A stretch of DNA of 64,000 nucleotides from CAWKAV01 sp963847735. GTDB taxonomy: Bacteria; Desulfobacterota; Desulfuromonadia; Desulfuromonadales; BM103. The stretch spans positions 1 to 64,000 of the forward strand of contig CAWKAV010000028.1 of NCBI GenBank assembly GCA_963847735.1, read 5' to 3'. Both the position numbers and the translations under genes were made by a program. Below, piece after piece: positions 19,687 to 27,522 of the stretch. Within the stretch, counting starts at the first letter, position 1. Every line of letters begins with the position of its first letter. The notes beneath the pieces are model-generated. The model did no database searches. It was not told the origin of the DNA and was given only the letters and a program-made list of their open reading frames with translations.

Positions 19687-20244
19687 ATGACAGAACAGGA
19701 ACGGAATGAACTGATGCAGATAGTGCGCGAGCTCTCTTACGAGGAGCGCGAGGTGACACTGGCTTCCGGGCGTAAAAGTAACTTTTATTTTGACGGCAAG
19801 CAGACAGCTCTTCACGCCAGGGGTGGCCTTCTTGTCGGCAAGGCCTTCTGGGAAATCGTAAAATTGTTTAAAGAACCGATCCACGGTGTTGGTGGCTTGA
19901 CCATGGGTGCCGACCCGATTGCTACGGCTACCTCGATCGCTGCCAATCTGGACGGTCAAGCGGTGCATGCTTTCATTATTCGTAAAGAACCGAAAGGACA
20001 CGGTACCGGGCAATGGCTGGAGGGACGCAAAAATCTTCCTCCGGGATCCCGTGTCGTGATCGTCGAAGACGTGACCACCACAGGAGGCTCATCCATGAAG
20101 GCGGTCGATCGTGCCCAACAGGAGGGTCTGGAGGTGCTGGGGATCATCACCCTGGTTGATCGTGAAGAAGGCGCTCGTGAAAATATCGAGGGACAGGGCC
20201 AATGCCTGAAGTCGGTTTTTACCCGTACGGAGGTTGTCGGGTAG
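19687..20244 (+). CDS. pyrE: Orotate phosphoribosyltransferase
   Basis: Makes OMP from orotate and PRPP in pyrimidine synthesis. A 185-residue protein with LASGRKSNFYFDGKQ, conserved HxFxxRKExKGHG as HAFIIRKEPKGHG, and the PRPP loop VVIVEDVTTTGGSS. The ATG at 19687 is chosen since AGAGGAGAG lies at the right distance; an in-frame ATG at 19666 would put that site inside the gene. It ends the purine-direction gene run at a strong terminator (20271-20302). Confidence 0.94.
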   Translation: MTEQERNELMQIVRELSYEEREVTLASGRKSNFYFDGKQTALHARGGLLVGKAFWEIVKLFKEPIHGVGGLTMGADPIATATSIAANLDGQAVHAFIIRKEPKGHGTGQWLEGRKNLPPGSRVVIVEDVTTTGGSSMKAVDRAQQEGLEVLGIITLVDREEGARENIEGQGQCLKSVFTRTEVVG

Positions 20245-20270
20245 TTTCTCCCGACCGTATTATTTGTAAG

Positions 20271-20302
20271 AAAAGGTGCGCGATATCGCGCTCCTTTTTT
20301 TT
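20271..20302. terminator. Rho-independent terminator after pyrE
   Basis: A GC-rich stem AAAAGG-GCGCG with CGCGC-CCTTTT around ATAT with one T-T mismatch, ending in eight T. It closes the purine/pyrE gene run. Confidence 0.85.
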
Positions 20303-20318
20303 CAAGCATGCCAAGATT

Positions 20319-20346
20319 TTGAAATATAAAGATAATCTGTTAGTAT
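20319..20346 (+). promoter_or_regulatory. Possible promoter of the 20392 gene
   Basis: TTGAAA, a 16-base spacer and TAGTAT, 46 bases before the start codon and directly after the pyrE terminator. A moderate match only. Confidence 0.4.
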
Positions 20347-20391
20347 CCCTGTATGAATGTGCCCCGTTAATCTCAAAATAAGGAGGAAGTG

Positions 20392-20802
20392 ATGGGTTTT
20401 TTCAGCAAGAAAGTGAGTTATCCGGAGCTTGATTCGGAGAGTCCTGCTGCTGCACAGATTCTGGAGATTGAACAACCCTTAAAGACATTGATGGGGCAGG
20501 TTTCTGATCCGCTCGAAGTGATTCCGGCTGATAATCACGCATTCGTGTTTATCGGCAAGCCGCCGAAGAAATTCGGTGTCGCCATGATCGAAGAAGGCGA
20601 AGTGCAGAGTTTTGTCGCGGTTGCTAAGGAAAAGGGCCTTGCGCCGGTCAAAATTCAAAAGCTGAACGAACAATTTCGTGATGCATATGTGCAAAATTTG
20701 GATGCAGAACGCTATACGACCAATGTGGCCGGAAAAGAAGTAGTGGTCACGCCTTCTTTACAACTTGAACAGCAAGTCAGGCAGATAATGAGCAGTATGT
20801 AA
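20392..20802 (+). CDS. Hypothetical protein, 136 residues
   Basis: I do not recognise the family. The product is a small soluble protein (MGFFSKKVSYPELD onward) without signal peptide or membrane segment. It has alternating beta-rich segments (NHAFVFIGKPPKKFGVAMIEEG) and a charged C-terminal helix. A near-perfect AGGAGGA ribosome site precedes the ATG at 20392, and the gene is a single transcription unit, with a possible promoter and a strong terminator on either side. The strong translation signals suggest a well-expressed cytosolic protein. No function can be assigned from sequence. Confidence 0.75.
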   Translation: MGFFSKKVSYPELDSESPAAAQILEIEQPLKTLMGQVSDPLEVIPADNHAFVFIGKPPKKFGVAMIEEGEVQSFVAVAKEKGLAPVKIQKLNEQFRDAYVQNLDAERYTTNVAGKEVVVTPSLQLEQQVRQIMSSM

Positions 20803-20833
20803 TTAGTCAGATTAAGGAATCCGGGGCCCGAAG

Positions 20834-20877
20834 CCGGGATAGAACCGATTTTCTTCGGTTTTGTCCCGGTTTTTTTT
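20834..20877. terminator. Rho-independent terminator, convergent genes
   Basis: Long stem CCGGGA...TCCCGG with inner AACCGA/TTCGGTT and eight T after it. It ends the plus-strand 20392 gene. Its T tract overlaps the stop codon of the convergent gene at 20876. Confidence 0.85.
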
Positions 20878-21085
20878 AGTTGTCCTCGGGAATTTTGAAA
20901 ATGACATGCACACCGTTGTGATTTTCCAGCTCAGCGCGGTTGACGGACTCGGTGTCGCCGATCACGCCGATGATGGTGCGGTTTGCGCCGGTCGATTGGT
21001 GAAAGTCAAAGTCGTGATCGACCAGATATTGTTTGACTCTCCGCAACTGTTCCTCGCTGGCTCCCTTTTTCATGACAATCAACAT
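20876..21085 (-). CDS. Stand-alone ferredoxin-like regulatory domain of DAHP synthase type
   Basis: A 69-residue protein, MLIVMKKGASEEQLRR ... TIIGVIGDTE ..., that matches only the N-terminal ferredoxin-like domain found on type I-beta DAHP synthases (aroF class), where it binds aromatic amino acids and controls the barrel domain. The catalytic barrel is absent: a stop codon follows directly and then a terminator. The gene starts two bases after the chorismate mutase stop. It may be a free regulatory subunit for the mutase or for a DAHP synthase elsewhere, or a remnant of a lost fusion. Family assignment is from memory of the domain pattern. Confidence 0.7.
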   Translation of the reverse strand: MLIVMKKGASEEQLRRVKQYLVDHDFDFHQSTGANRTIIGVIGDTESVNRAELENHNGVHVIFKIPEDN

Positions 21086-21087
21086 CT

Positions 21088-21360
21088 TCAGATCCCTTTC
21101 GTGCGAATACGCTCAAGACGCCGCGATTCGTCGATGACACGTTCAAAGAGGCGGATAATGGCATCATTTTCCAGAGGTCCTGGATTGGCGTTGGACATTG
21201 CTTCAAAAATACGCTTTTCGCGCTCCGGATCATAGACCGCCAGACCCAATTCTTTCTTGATTTCACCTATCTGCAGAGCCAGAGCCGCACGCTCATTGAA
21301 GATGCGCAGCAATTCACTGTCGAGGCGATTGATCTCCTGGCGGTAATCGTCAATTGTCAC
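21088..21360 (-). CDS. Chorismate mutase, AroQ type
   Basis: A 90-residue all-helical AroQ-class mutase converting chorismate to prephenate for Phe and Tyr synthesis. Visible active-site pattern: MTIDDYRQEINRLDSELL with the first helix Arg, IGEIKKE with the Lys, YDPEREKRI, and the C-terminal Glu/Arg helix (IIRLFERVIDESRR). Single-domain size fits monofunctional AroQ or the mutase half of PheA. It is followed two bases later by the small DAHP-synthase-type regulatory domain, so the pair may be co-regulated. Confidence 0.88.
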   Translation of the reverse strand: MTIDDYRQEINRLDSELLRIFNERAALALQIGEIKKELGLAVYDPEREKRIFEAMSNANPGPLENDAIIRLFERVIDESRRLERIRTKGI

Positions 21361-21409
21361 TGTGTTCTCCTGAAATTTCCAAATCAGAAACTTTTTCTTT
21401 TGACTTCTT

Positions 21410-23008
21410 TTAGAAAGATTTTCGGATCAGGGTGTCCTGTTTCCAGTGGATATCATCTTTTTCGGGGTAGTCAGTATTGTAGTGCAGACCGCGGCTCTCT
21501 TTGCGCTTGAGTGCGCAACGAATGATCAGTTCGGCGACTGTGGCGATGTTGCGCAATTCAATGAGGTCCGGAGTGATCAGGAAATCCCAGTAGTAATCGG
21601 TAATCTCTTCCTGGATCATGCGTACGCGTCGCAGAGCCCTGACCAGACGCTTGTCGGTGCGAACGATGCCGACATAGTTCCACATGCAGAGACGGATCTC
21701 GTCCCAGTTGTGGGCCACAACAACTTCTTCGTCGCTGTTTTTAGCACTGCCGGTATCCCAGATCTCAATGGTGGGACAGGGTGGGAGAGGTTGTTGAATA
21801 CGTTCCAGTGAACGTTCTGCCGCTCGTTTACCAAACACCACACCCTCAAGCAGACTGTTGCTGGCCAGCCTGTTGGCTCCATGCAAGCCAGTGCAGGCTA
21901 CTTCGCCAATCGCAAACAGATTGTCAACGTCAGTTTCCCCCCAGGAATCAACCTTGATGCCGCCACAGAGATAGTGAGCTGCGGGTACCACCGGAATGGC
22001 TTGCTTCGTCATGTCAATGCCATAAGAGAGGCATGTTTCGTAGATGTATGGAAAACGATCCTTGATGTAGTCGTCTTCCATATGAGTGATGTCAAGGAAA
22101 ACACAGTCATCACCATGCATTTTCATCTCATTGTCAATCGCCCTGGCAACGATGTCTCGCGGAGCGAGGTCCTTCAGCGGATGATAGTCTTCCATGAAAG
22201 CAACACCGTCACCGCGTCTCAAGACAGCACCCTCTCCACGCACCGCTTCGGAAACAAGAAAGCTTTTGGCGTGAGGATGATAAAGGGTGGTGGGATGAAA
22301 CTGCATGAATTCCATATTGGCGATGGTGGCCCCGGCCCGATACGCCATGGCAATGCCGTCGCCGGTGGCAATGTCAGGATTGCAGGTGTAAAGGTAGACT
22401 TTGCCAGCACCCCCGGTCGCCAACACTGTGACTGATGCACTGAAAATGTTGACCTGACCAGTCTCGCGGTCGAGAACGTAGACGCCCAGGCAACGATCAG
22501 GTTTGATGCGACGCCTGATCATTTTAGCTTCAGTAATCAGGTCAACGGCGACATGATTTTCGTAGATGGTGATGTTGGGATGCGCCCGGGCAGTTTCCAC
22601 CAGGGCACGTTCAATCTCTTTGCCGGTTTCGTCCTTGGCGTGGTAGATGCGACGCTGGCTGTGTCCACCCTCTCTGGTCAGGTCGTAGGATTGGTTCTCC
22701 CTGCGCGAGAACTTTACCCCCCATTCTATGAGGTCCCGGATTGCTTCCGGACCATTCTCAACCACCAGCCGAACGATCCCTTCGTTGGGAAGCCAGGCCC
22801 CCGCCTCCATGGTATCCTGCATGTGTTGCTCAAAGGAGTCATTGAGTGTGGCAACTGCGGCGATGCCTCCCTGGGCGAGGCTGGTGGCTGTTGTGGAGAT
22901 CTCTCTTTTGGTGACCAGCGATACCTTGCCTTGTTCAGCGACCGTCAGGGCATAGCAGAGACCGGCAATACCACTGCCGACAACAAGAAAGTCAGAGTTG
23001 ATTTTCAT
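21410..23008 (-). CDS. nadB: L-aspartate oxidase
   Basis: FAD enzyme oxidising aspartate to iminoaspartate, the first step of NAD synthesis; under anaerobic conditions fumarate can serve as acceptor. The 532-residue protein has the dinucleotide-binding VVGSGIAGLCYAL at the N-terminus, TSLAQGGIAAV, the fumarate-reductase-family catalytic region with GEVACTGLHGANRLASNSLLEG, and a C-terminal helical domain (RRVRMIQEEI). The start MKINSDFLVVG at 23008 is chosen by alignment; the ribosome site is poor. A very good promoter lies at 23079-23107. Confidence 0.95.
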   Translation of the reverse strand: MKINSDFLVVGSGIAGLCYALTVAEQGKVSLVTKREISTTATSLAQGGIAAVATLNDSFEQHMQDTMEAGAWLPNEGIVRLVVENGPEAIRDLIEWGVKFSRRENQSYDLTREGGHSQRRIYHAKDETGKEIERALVETARAHPNITIYENHVAVDLITEAKMIRRRIKPDRCLGVYVLDRETGQVNIFSASVTVLATGGAGKVYLYTCNPDIATGDGIAMAYRAGATIANMEFMQFHPTTLYHPHAKSFLVSEAVRGEGAVLRRGDGVAFMEDYHPLKDLAPRDIVARAIDNEMKMHGDDCVFLDITHMEDDYIKDRFPYIYETCLSYGIDMTKQAIPVVPAAHYLCGGIKVDSWGETDVDNLFAIGEVACTGLHGANRLASNSLLEGVVFGKRAAERSLERIQQPLPPCPTIEIWDTGSAKNSDEEVVVAHNWDEIRLCMWNYVGIVRTDKRLVRALRRVRMIQEEITDYYWDFLITPDLIELRNIATVAELIIRCALKRKESRGLHYNTDYPEKDDIHWKQDTLIRKSF

Positions 23009-23078
23009 ATAGAAAAATGGTCCATAGTTTGCATCAGGTTCAGTAACATAACTCACTATCAGGCTTTGAAGGAAACTT

Positions 23079-23107
23079 ATTATCTGAGTGCAACCCCCCT
23101 CTGTCAA
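23079..23107 (-). promoter_or_regulatory. Sigma70-type promoter of nadB
   Basis: On the minus strand TTGACA, a 17-base spacer and GATAAT, about 64 bases of leader before the nadB start. It is divergent to the promoter at 23120-23148. Confidence 0.75.
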
Positions 23108-23119
23108 GTCCTAAACTTC

Positions 23120-23148
23120 TTGAAATACAGAGGTTTTTCATATATAAA
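23120..23148 (+). promoter_or_regulatory. Sigma70-type promoter of the transglycosylase gene
   Basis: TTGAAA, a 17-base spacer and TATAAA, about 20 bases before the ATG at 23172. It also serves pgsA, which overlaps the first gene. Confidence 0.65.
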
Positions 23149-23171
23149 GTTAATGTAGAGGATGAGCCTTG

Positions 23172-23762
23172 ATGATCAAAGTGAAGGGAATATTGCTCGC
23201 TCTGGTGTTCTTCGTGCCTCTGTTGATGGTGATTCCACACGCAGATGCTGACATTTATCGGTACGTCGATGCCCAGGGCATTGCGCATTTCACCGATACG
23301 CCGACCCACGCACACTGGGAAATGTACCTTAAGGAAGCCCCGATCGCCGGTTCCGGCAATCACTCTTACCTTGACATCATTCGCTATCATGCCAGTTCTT
23401 ATCGTCTTGAAGAGGCCCTGGTCAAGGCCGTGATAAAAGTCGAGAGTGACTATCGACCCGAGATCGTTTCCAAGAAGGGCGCTCAGGGCTTGATGCAGCT
23501 GATTCCGGAAACGGCAAGGTTGCTCAAGGTGAATAATCCCTTCGATCCTTCTGAAAATATCCGCGGTGGCAGCGAATATCTGCGTCGCATGCTCGACCTC
23601 TTTGACAATGACATCGAGTTGGCTCTTGCTGCTTATAACGCTGGCCCTACAACGGTTCAGCGTTTCGGTGGTATCCCTCCTTACGAAGAGACCCGCAACT
23701 ATGTTGAACGGGTCAAACACTATCTCGACTATTATCGCCTGGCAGGGGATACAATTTTATGA
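23172..23762 (+). CDS. Lytic murein transglycosylase, SLT type with DUF4124 domain
   Basis: Periplasmic enzyme cleaving peptidoglycan with formation of 1,6-anhydro muropeptides. The 196-residue protein has a signal peptide (about residues 1-25, ending HADA), a short DUF4124 segment (IYRYVDAQGIAHFTDTPT) and an SLT domain: catalytic Glu in KVESDYRPE, GAQGLMQLIPETA, and AAYNAGPTTVQ. ATG 23172 follows AGAGGATGAG. Its stop overlaps the pgsA start (ATGA), so they are co-translated. Confidence 0.92.
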   Translation: MIKVKGILLALVFFVPLLMVIPHADADIYRYVDAQGIAHFTDTPTHAHWEMYLKEAPIAGSGNHSYLDIIRYHASSYRLEEALVKAVIKVESDYRPEIVSKKGAQGLMQLIPETARLLKVNNPFDPSENIRGGSEYLRRMLDLFDNDIELALAAYNAGPTTVQRFGGIPPYEETRNYVERVKHYLDYYRLAGDTIL

Positions 23763-24346
23763 ACCTGCGCACCGGCGTGCTCAATCTGCCCAACATCCTG
23801 ACTCTTGCCCGGATTGCTGCCGTACCGGTTGTCCTTGCCTTGCTGCTTTCGGATTCACGTGTTTCCGGCGTGTGGGCGGCAGCAATATTTGGTCTGGCCG
23901 CTACCACAGATTTTATTGACGGCTGGCTGGCCCGCAAGTGGGGCATCGTCACAATCCTCGGCAAGTTTCTTGACCCCTTGGCGGACAAACTGATTGTCAT
24001 GGTTGCGCTGATCATGCTGATTCCTCTTGACCGTGTGCCGGCCTGGGCGGTGTTTTTGATTCTGGCCCGCGAGATGATAGTGACCGGATTGCGTTCGATC
24101 GCTTCGGCGGAAGGGATTGTCATTGCTGCCAGTGACCTGGGAAAATACAAGACAATCTATCAGATGGTGGCAATTCTCGGCCTGATGCTGCATTACGACT
24201 TCTACTGGTTCTTTGGACTGGAATGGAGCATCTTTCAAGTCAATATGCATAATTTCGGCATTTTCTTTTTCTGGATTGCTTTTGCCCTGACCATCTGGTC
24301 GGGATTCGATTACCTGCAGAAGTTTTTCCGGGTGTTCGCCCGCTGA
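23759..24346 (+). CDS. pgsA: CDP-diacylglycerol-glycerol-3-phosphate phosphatidyltransferase
   Basis: Membrane enzyme making phosphatidylglycerol phosphate, the precursor of phosphatidylglycerol and cardiolipin. The 195-residue protein has several transmembrane helices and the CDP-alcohol phosphotransferase signature DG-x2-AR-x8-G-x3-D-x3-D, seen as DFIDGWLARKWGI...GKFLDPLADK. The family N-terminus NLPNILTLARI is present. It overlaps the transglycosylase stop by four bases. After the gene a new promoter serves tRNA-Gly. Confidence 0.95.
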   Translation: MNLRTGVLNLPNILTLARIAAVPVVLALLLSDSRVSGVWAAAIFGLAATTDFIDGWLARKWGIVTILGKFLDPLADKLIVMVALIMLIPLDRVPAWAVFLILAREMIVTGLRSIASAEGIVIAASDLGKYKTIYQMVAILGLMLHYDFYWFFGLEWSIFQVNMHNFGIFFFWIAFALTIWSGFDYLQKFFRVFAR

Positions 24347-24390
24347 ATCTGCCTGGTCCGGGGCTTTCTCGCCAAGCCTAAAATTTTCGG

Positions 24391-24420
24391 TTGACTTGCC
24401 GGGAGAGCTTTTGCTATAAA
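24391..24420 (+). promoter_or_regulatory. Sigma70-type promoter of tRNA-Gly
   Basis: TTGACT, an 18-base spacer and TATAAA, with the tRNA starting 33 bases after the -10 box. Confidence 0.75.
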
Positions 24421-24452
24421 GTGCATCCGTTGTAACTGACAAACTAAAATTT

Positions 24453-24527
<75 letters not shown>

Positions 24528-24533
24528 GAAACT

Positions 24534-24570
24534 ACGCCCCACGGCTTAAAAGCTGTGGGGCGTTTCTTTA
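24534..24570 (+). terminator. Rho-independent terminator after tRNA-Gly
   Basis: Stem ACGCCCCACGGCTT with AAGCTGTGGGGCGT (one G-T pair) followed by TTTCTTTA. The next 140 bases up to the tRNA-Cys promoter show no feature. Confidence 0.88.
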
Positions 24571-24707
24571 TTCGTCGTTTATACTGAAGGGGGATGGCAG
24601 AACACGGGTTCTTCGTCACGTCCTGAAAGTTCGATTGCAGGGTAAAAATTTGTTTGTAGTAGAATATCTAAAACTGACCGTTGTCAGTTGCAAGCGGGAG
24701 TTTGCGC

Positions 24708-24736
24708 TTGACACATTTCAAGCCCTTTGGTATTCA
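24708..24736 (+). promoter_or_regulatory. Sigma70-type promoter of tRNA-Cys
   Basis: TTGACA, a 17-base spacer and TATTCA, with the tRNA 18 bases after the -10 box. Confidence 0.75.
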
Positions 24737-24754
24737 AAGAAACCATTTATTGAT

Positions 24755-24828
24755 GGCCCCGTCGCCAAGCGGTAAGGCATGGCTCTGCAAAAGCTACATC
24801 ACCAGTTCGAATCTGGTCGGGGCCTCCA
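24755..24828 (+). tRNA. tRNA-Cys (anticodon GCA)
   Basis: A 74-base cloverleaf with acceptor arms GGCCCCG/CGGGGCC, T-loop GTTCGAATC and encoded CCA. The anticodon loop CTGCAAA gives GCA. It has its own promoter and terminator. Confidence 0.96.
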
Positions 24829-24831
24829 GTT

Positions 24832-24860
24832 AAACCCTCGTATTTTTTACGAGGGTTTTT
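24832..24860 (+). terminator. Rho-independent terminator after tRNA-Cys
   Basis: AAACCCTCGTA with TACGAGGGTTT around six T, then TTTTTC. The 326-base spacer that follows holds only the regulator's promoter and operator near its end; the first 240 bases show no gene. Confidence 0.85.
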
Positions 24861-25106
24861 CATTTTGTCCAGCGTGAATTCTGAAACCCCTCAGATTGTT
24901 CCCTTTCCCTGACGTTTATCTATCGTAACTTTCCCAACCAGGTGCTTTCTGTCCTTGTCGACCCTGCCTCATCTGGCTGGCGTTATCTGTATAATAATGT
25001 CACATGTTGTAACTGTCTGATATCGTGACAATTATTTGATGCGATTGTTCTTAAAATTATAAGATAACAAAACGTTGTTTTTTTGTCTTGACATGCCCGC
25101 GCTGAC

Positions 25107-25135
25107 TTGGATAGCGTGGTGCTGTAATTTATAAT
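25107..25135 (+). promoter_or_regulatory. Sigma70-type promoter of the first GntR gene
   Basis: TTGGAT at 25107-25112, a 17-base spacer and a perfect TATAAT at 25130-25135; transcription would start near 25142. The -10 box lies inside the palindrome at 25123-25146. A second -35-like TTGACA at 25088 has no good -10 partner. Confidence 0.6.
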
Positions 25136-25146
25136 TATGAATTACA
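25123..25146 (+). promoter_or_regulatory. Palindromic operator over the GntR promoter
   Basis: A 24-base inverted repeat with arms TGTAATT and AATTACA about a central A/T stretch that includes the -10 box. Its position suggests autorepression by the GntR protein encoded 41 bases downstream; other regulators are possible. Confidence 0.5.
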
Positions 25147-25186
25147 AGTTGCGTGCATTGTTGTATTAACTTTCTCAGGATCAATC

Positions 25187-25864
25187 ATGGGCAAACACGT
25201 TCGGATTTCTACGACAGCTCTATATCAGGAAGTTGCAGCACGTCTCAGGGAAAGAATCTATTCACAAGATTTGGGGCCAGGCGTTTCAATAGATGAGCAG
25301 GCTTTGGCTGAGGAGTACGGGATCAGTCGTACGCCAATGCGTGAAGCCCTTAAAGTCCTCCATTCTGAAGGTCTTGTAGTTCTCGAGCCTCGGCGTGGCT
25401 GTTTCGTGACTGAGCTTAAACAACAGGACATCGATGAACTGTTCCCCCTGATGGCCATGCTTGAAGGGCGCTGTGCCTTTGAAGCCGTCAAAAAAGCCAA
25501 GGCAGCAGATATCAGGAGAATAGAAGATTTGCATAACAAACTGGAGAAACTTGCCGCGGCGGGAGATGTCGAGAGGTATTTTGAGCAGAACTGCCTGTTT
25601 CATGAACTCGTGCAAAAATTGGCTGGCAATAACTGGCTGGAGCGGGTGACCAACGATTTGCGTAAGTTCCTTAAGTTGATGCGTGGTCGTCAGTTATACC
25701 TGCCTGGCCGCTTACAGGAATCTCTTTCGGAGCATCGTATGTTGCTTGCGGCGTTCCAGAACCATAATTGCGCCGCCGCCGAAAAAATTATGCATGATCA
25801 TCTGATGAGTCAATATTCAGCATTGGATGACTACGACAAGCAAAATATATCGAAAAGCGTATAA
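25187..25864 (+). CDS. GntR/FadR-family transcriptional regulator, first malonate-island regulator
   Basis: A 225-residue regulator: an N-terminal winged helix-turn-helix (residues about 12-76, LAEEYGISRTPMREALKVL, then EGLVVLEPRRGCFV) and an all-helical FCD ligand-binding domain (about 85-215) with the usual metal-binding Asp/His pattern (FHELV, EHRMLL). FCD-type GntR proteins such as MatR and MdcY are known to control malonate genes, and this one heads the TRAP/mdc operon 59 bases downstream, so malonate is a likely effector. It probably represses itself at the palindrome over its promoter. The exact ligand is inference. Confidence 0.88.
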   Translation: MGKHVRISTTALYQEVAARLRERIYSQDLGPGVSIDEQALAEEYGISRTPMREALKVLHSEGLVVLEPRRGCFVTELKQQDIDELFPLMAMLEGRCAFEAVKKAKAADIRRIEDLHNKLEKLAAAGDVERYFEQNCLFHELVQKLAGNNWLERVTNDLRKFLKLMRGRQLYLPGRLQESLSEHRMLLAAFQNHNCAAAEKIMHDHLMSQYSALDDYDKQNISKSV

Positions 25865-25922
25865 GTGCCGGCATCCAGAACGCCGGATGGGAGTAAAACA
25901 AACCAGCAAAGGGAGGAAAGTC

Positions 25923-26951
25923 ATGGTCTACAAGCGTTTGGTAGTTGCATTAGCGTTGGTCGCGTTCGCCGCTGTTGGCGTCAGTATTGCCCCTCAGGCA
26001 TACGCTGCCGAAGCCAAGACAATCAAGATTTCACACCAGTTCCCGGGCGGGACCATCGACCAGGGCGACTTTCGCGATCGTCTCTGCAGAGTATTCGCCC
26101 AGGAGGTCGAAAAACGCACCAACGGTGAATTGAAGTTCGAAATTTATCCGTCCGGCTCACTGGTCAAATCCAAGCAGCAGTTCAATGCACTGGCCATGGG
26201 GTCGCTGGATATGACGTTGTATCCGCTTGCCTATTCAGGCGGTCAGATTCCGGAAACCAACCTCACCCTGATGCCGACCCTGGTGACCAGTTATGAGCAG
26301 GGCCTGCGTTGGAAAGATGCACCGATCGGCAAGGAGCTGAACCGCATCATTGAAGAGAATGGCGTAAAAATCCTGACCTGGGTATGGCAGGCCGGCGGAA
26401 TTGTTTCAAAAGACAAGGCGATCATCTTGCCCGAGGACATAAAAGGCCTTAAGGCCCGCGGTGCAGGCAAGTCCATGGACGAGATGCTCGCCGCTGCCGG
26501 CGCGGCGATCACCAGCATCCCTTCGAACGAGGTTTACAACGCGCTGCAGCAGGGCGTCCTGGACGCGGCCGTGACCTCGAGCGGTTCGCTGGTCAGCTTC
26601 CGTCTCTACGAGCAGGCCAAACACGTCACCACAGCTCGCGACAAGACTTTCTGGTTCATGTTCGAGCCGCTGCTGATATCGAAAGCGACCTTTGATAGCC
26701 TGACTCCTGAGCAGCAGAAGATCGTCCTTGAAGTTGGCGCCTCGATGGAGAGCTTCGCTGTTGCCGAGGCGAAGAAGGACGACGAAGAAGTTGCCAAGGC
26801 TTATGCTGCAGGCGGTGCGGCCATTCACGACATGAACGATGCGGCTTTCCAGGAGTGGCGTAAAGTGGCCAAGGCCAGCGCCTGGAAGTCTTTTGTTGAC
26901 ACTGTCAAGAACGGGCAGCAGCTGATGGACATGGCGGAATCCGTCCAATAA
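25923..26951 (+). CDS. TRAP transporter substrate-binding protein, DctP family
   Basis: Periplasmic binding protein of a TRAP carboxylate transporter. The 342-residue product has a signal peptide (residues 1-30, ending QAYAAEA), then a DctP fold with IKISHQFPGG, GELKFEIYPSGSL and the carboxylate-binding region GLKARGAGKSMDEML. ATG 25923 follows GGGAGGAAAG. DctQ and DctM genes follow, so the transporter is complete. Being the first structural gene before malonate decarboxylase genes, malonate is the probable substrate. A hairpin after the gene may raise its dose over the membrane subunits. Confidence 0.93.
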   Translation: MVYKRLVVALALVAFAAVGVSIAPQAYAAEAKTIKISHQFPGGTIDQGDFRDRLCRVFAQEVEKRTNGELKFEIYPSGSLVKSKQQFNALAMGSLDMTLYPLAYSGGQIPETNLTLMPTLVTSYEQGLRWKDAPIGKELNRIIEENGVKILTWVWQAGGIVSKDKAIILPEDIKGLKARGAGKSMDEMLAAAGAAITSIPSNEVYNALQQGVLDAAVTSSGSLVSFRLYEQAKHVTTARDKTFWFMFEPLLISKATFDSLTPEQQKIVLEVGASMESFAVAEAKKDDEEVAKAYAAGGAAIHDMNDAAFQEWRKVAKASAWKSFVDTVKNGQQLMDMAESVQ

Positions 26952-26967
26952 AGAAAAATATGGTCAA

Positions 26968-26998
26968 CGCCGCCCTGTTCTCAGGGCGGCGCATTTTT
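26968..26998 (+). terminator. Intercistronic hairpin between dctP and dctQ
   Basis: A perfect ten-pair stem CGCCGCCCTG/CAGGGCGGCG with loop TTCT, then CATTTTTC. Located inside an operon, it is likely a partial terminator or RNA stabiliser that keeps the binding protein more abundant than the membrane subunits. Confidence 0.6.
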
Positions 26999-27011
26999 CA
27001 GGAGATCTGGG

Positions 27012-27521
27012 ATGAAAACGTGCTGGCATTGGTTCGGCCGCTCGGTGACGCTGTTCAATACCTTTACGGGGTATCTCTCTGCGGTTTTGATCATCATCTG
27101 CACCATGGCGCTCACCTATGAAGTCGTCGCCCGTTACTTTTTTAATGCACCGACCAGCTGGAGTCTCGAATTCAATATTTTCATGCTGGTGGCCTCGACG
27201 TTTCTTGCTGCGGCCTACACGCAAGTCAAGCGCGGACACGTCGGCATCGGCATGCTGGACAGCATCATGTCGGCTCGCTGGAACAAATGGCGCTACCTGG
27301 TTGCTGACATCGCGTCTCTTGCCCTCTGCCTGCTCGTCACTTACTACACTTGGAAGTTTTTCTATATGGTTTGGGACAGAGGTTGGGTGACCGAGTCACC
27401 CTGGGCTCCGAAGCTCTGGATCCCCTACTTTTTTATGGCTTTCGGCCTATCGGCCCTGTGTCTCCAGTACCTAGTGCAAATTGTTGATGATCAACTCGTC
27501 CCGCTGCTGAAAGGAGACTGA
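27012..27521 (+). CDS. TRAP transporter small membrane subunit, DctQ family
   Basis: A 169-residue protein with four transmembrane helices (about residues 14-36, 48-68, 92-112, 134-155), the DctQ pattern, including the conserved segment VVARYFFNAPTSWSLEF in the first loop. It pairs with DctM to form the Na+-coupled membrane unit. ATG 27012 follows GGAG. The stop is one base before the dctM start, so they are coupled. Confidence 0.92.
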   Translation: MKTCWHWFGRSVTLFNTFTGYLSAVLIIICTMALTYEVVARYFFNAPTSWSLEFNIFMLVASTFLAAAYTQVKRGHVGIGMLDSIMSARWNKWRYLVADIASLALCLLVTYYTWKFFYMVWDRGWVTESPWAPKLWIPYFFMAFGLSALCLQYLVQIVDDQLVPLLKGD

Positions 27522-27522
27522 C

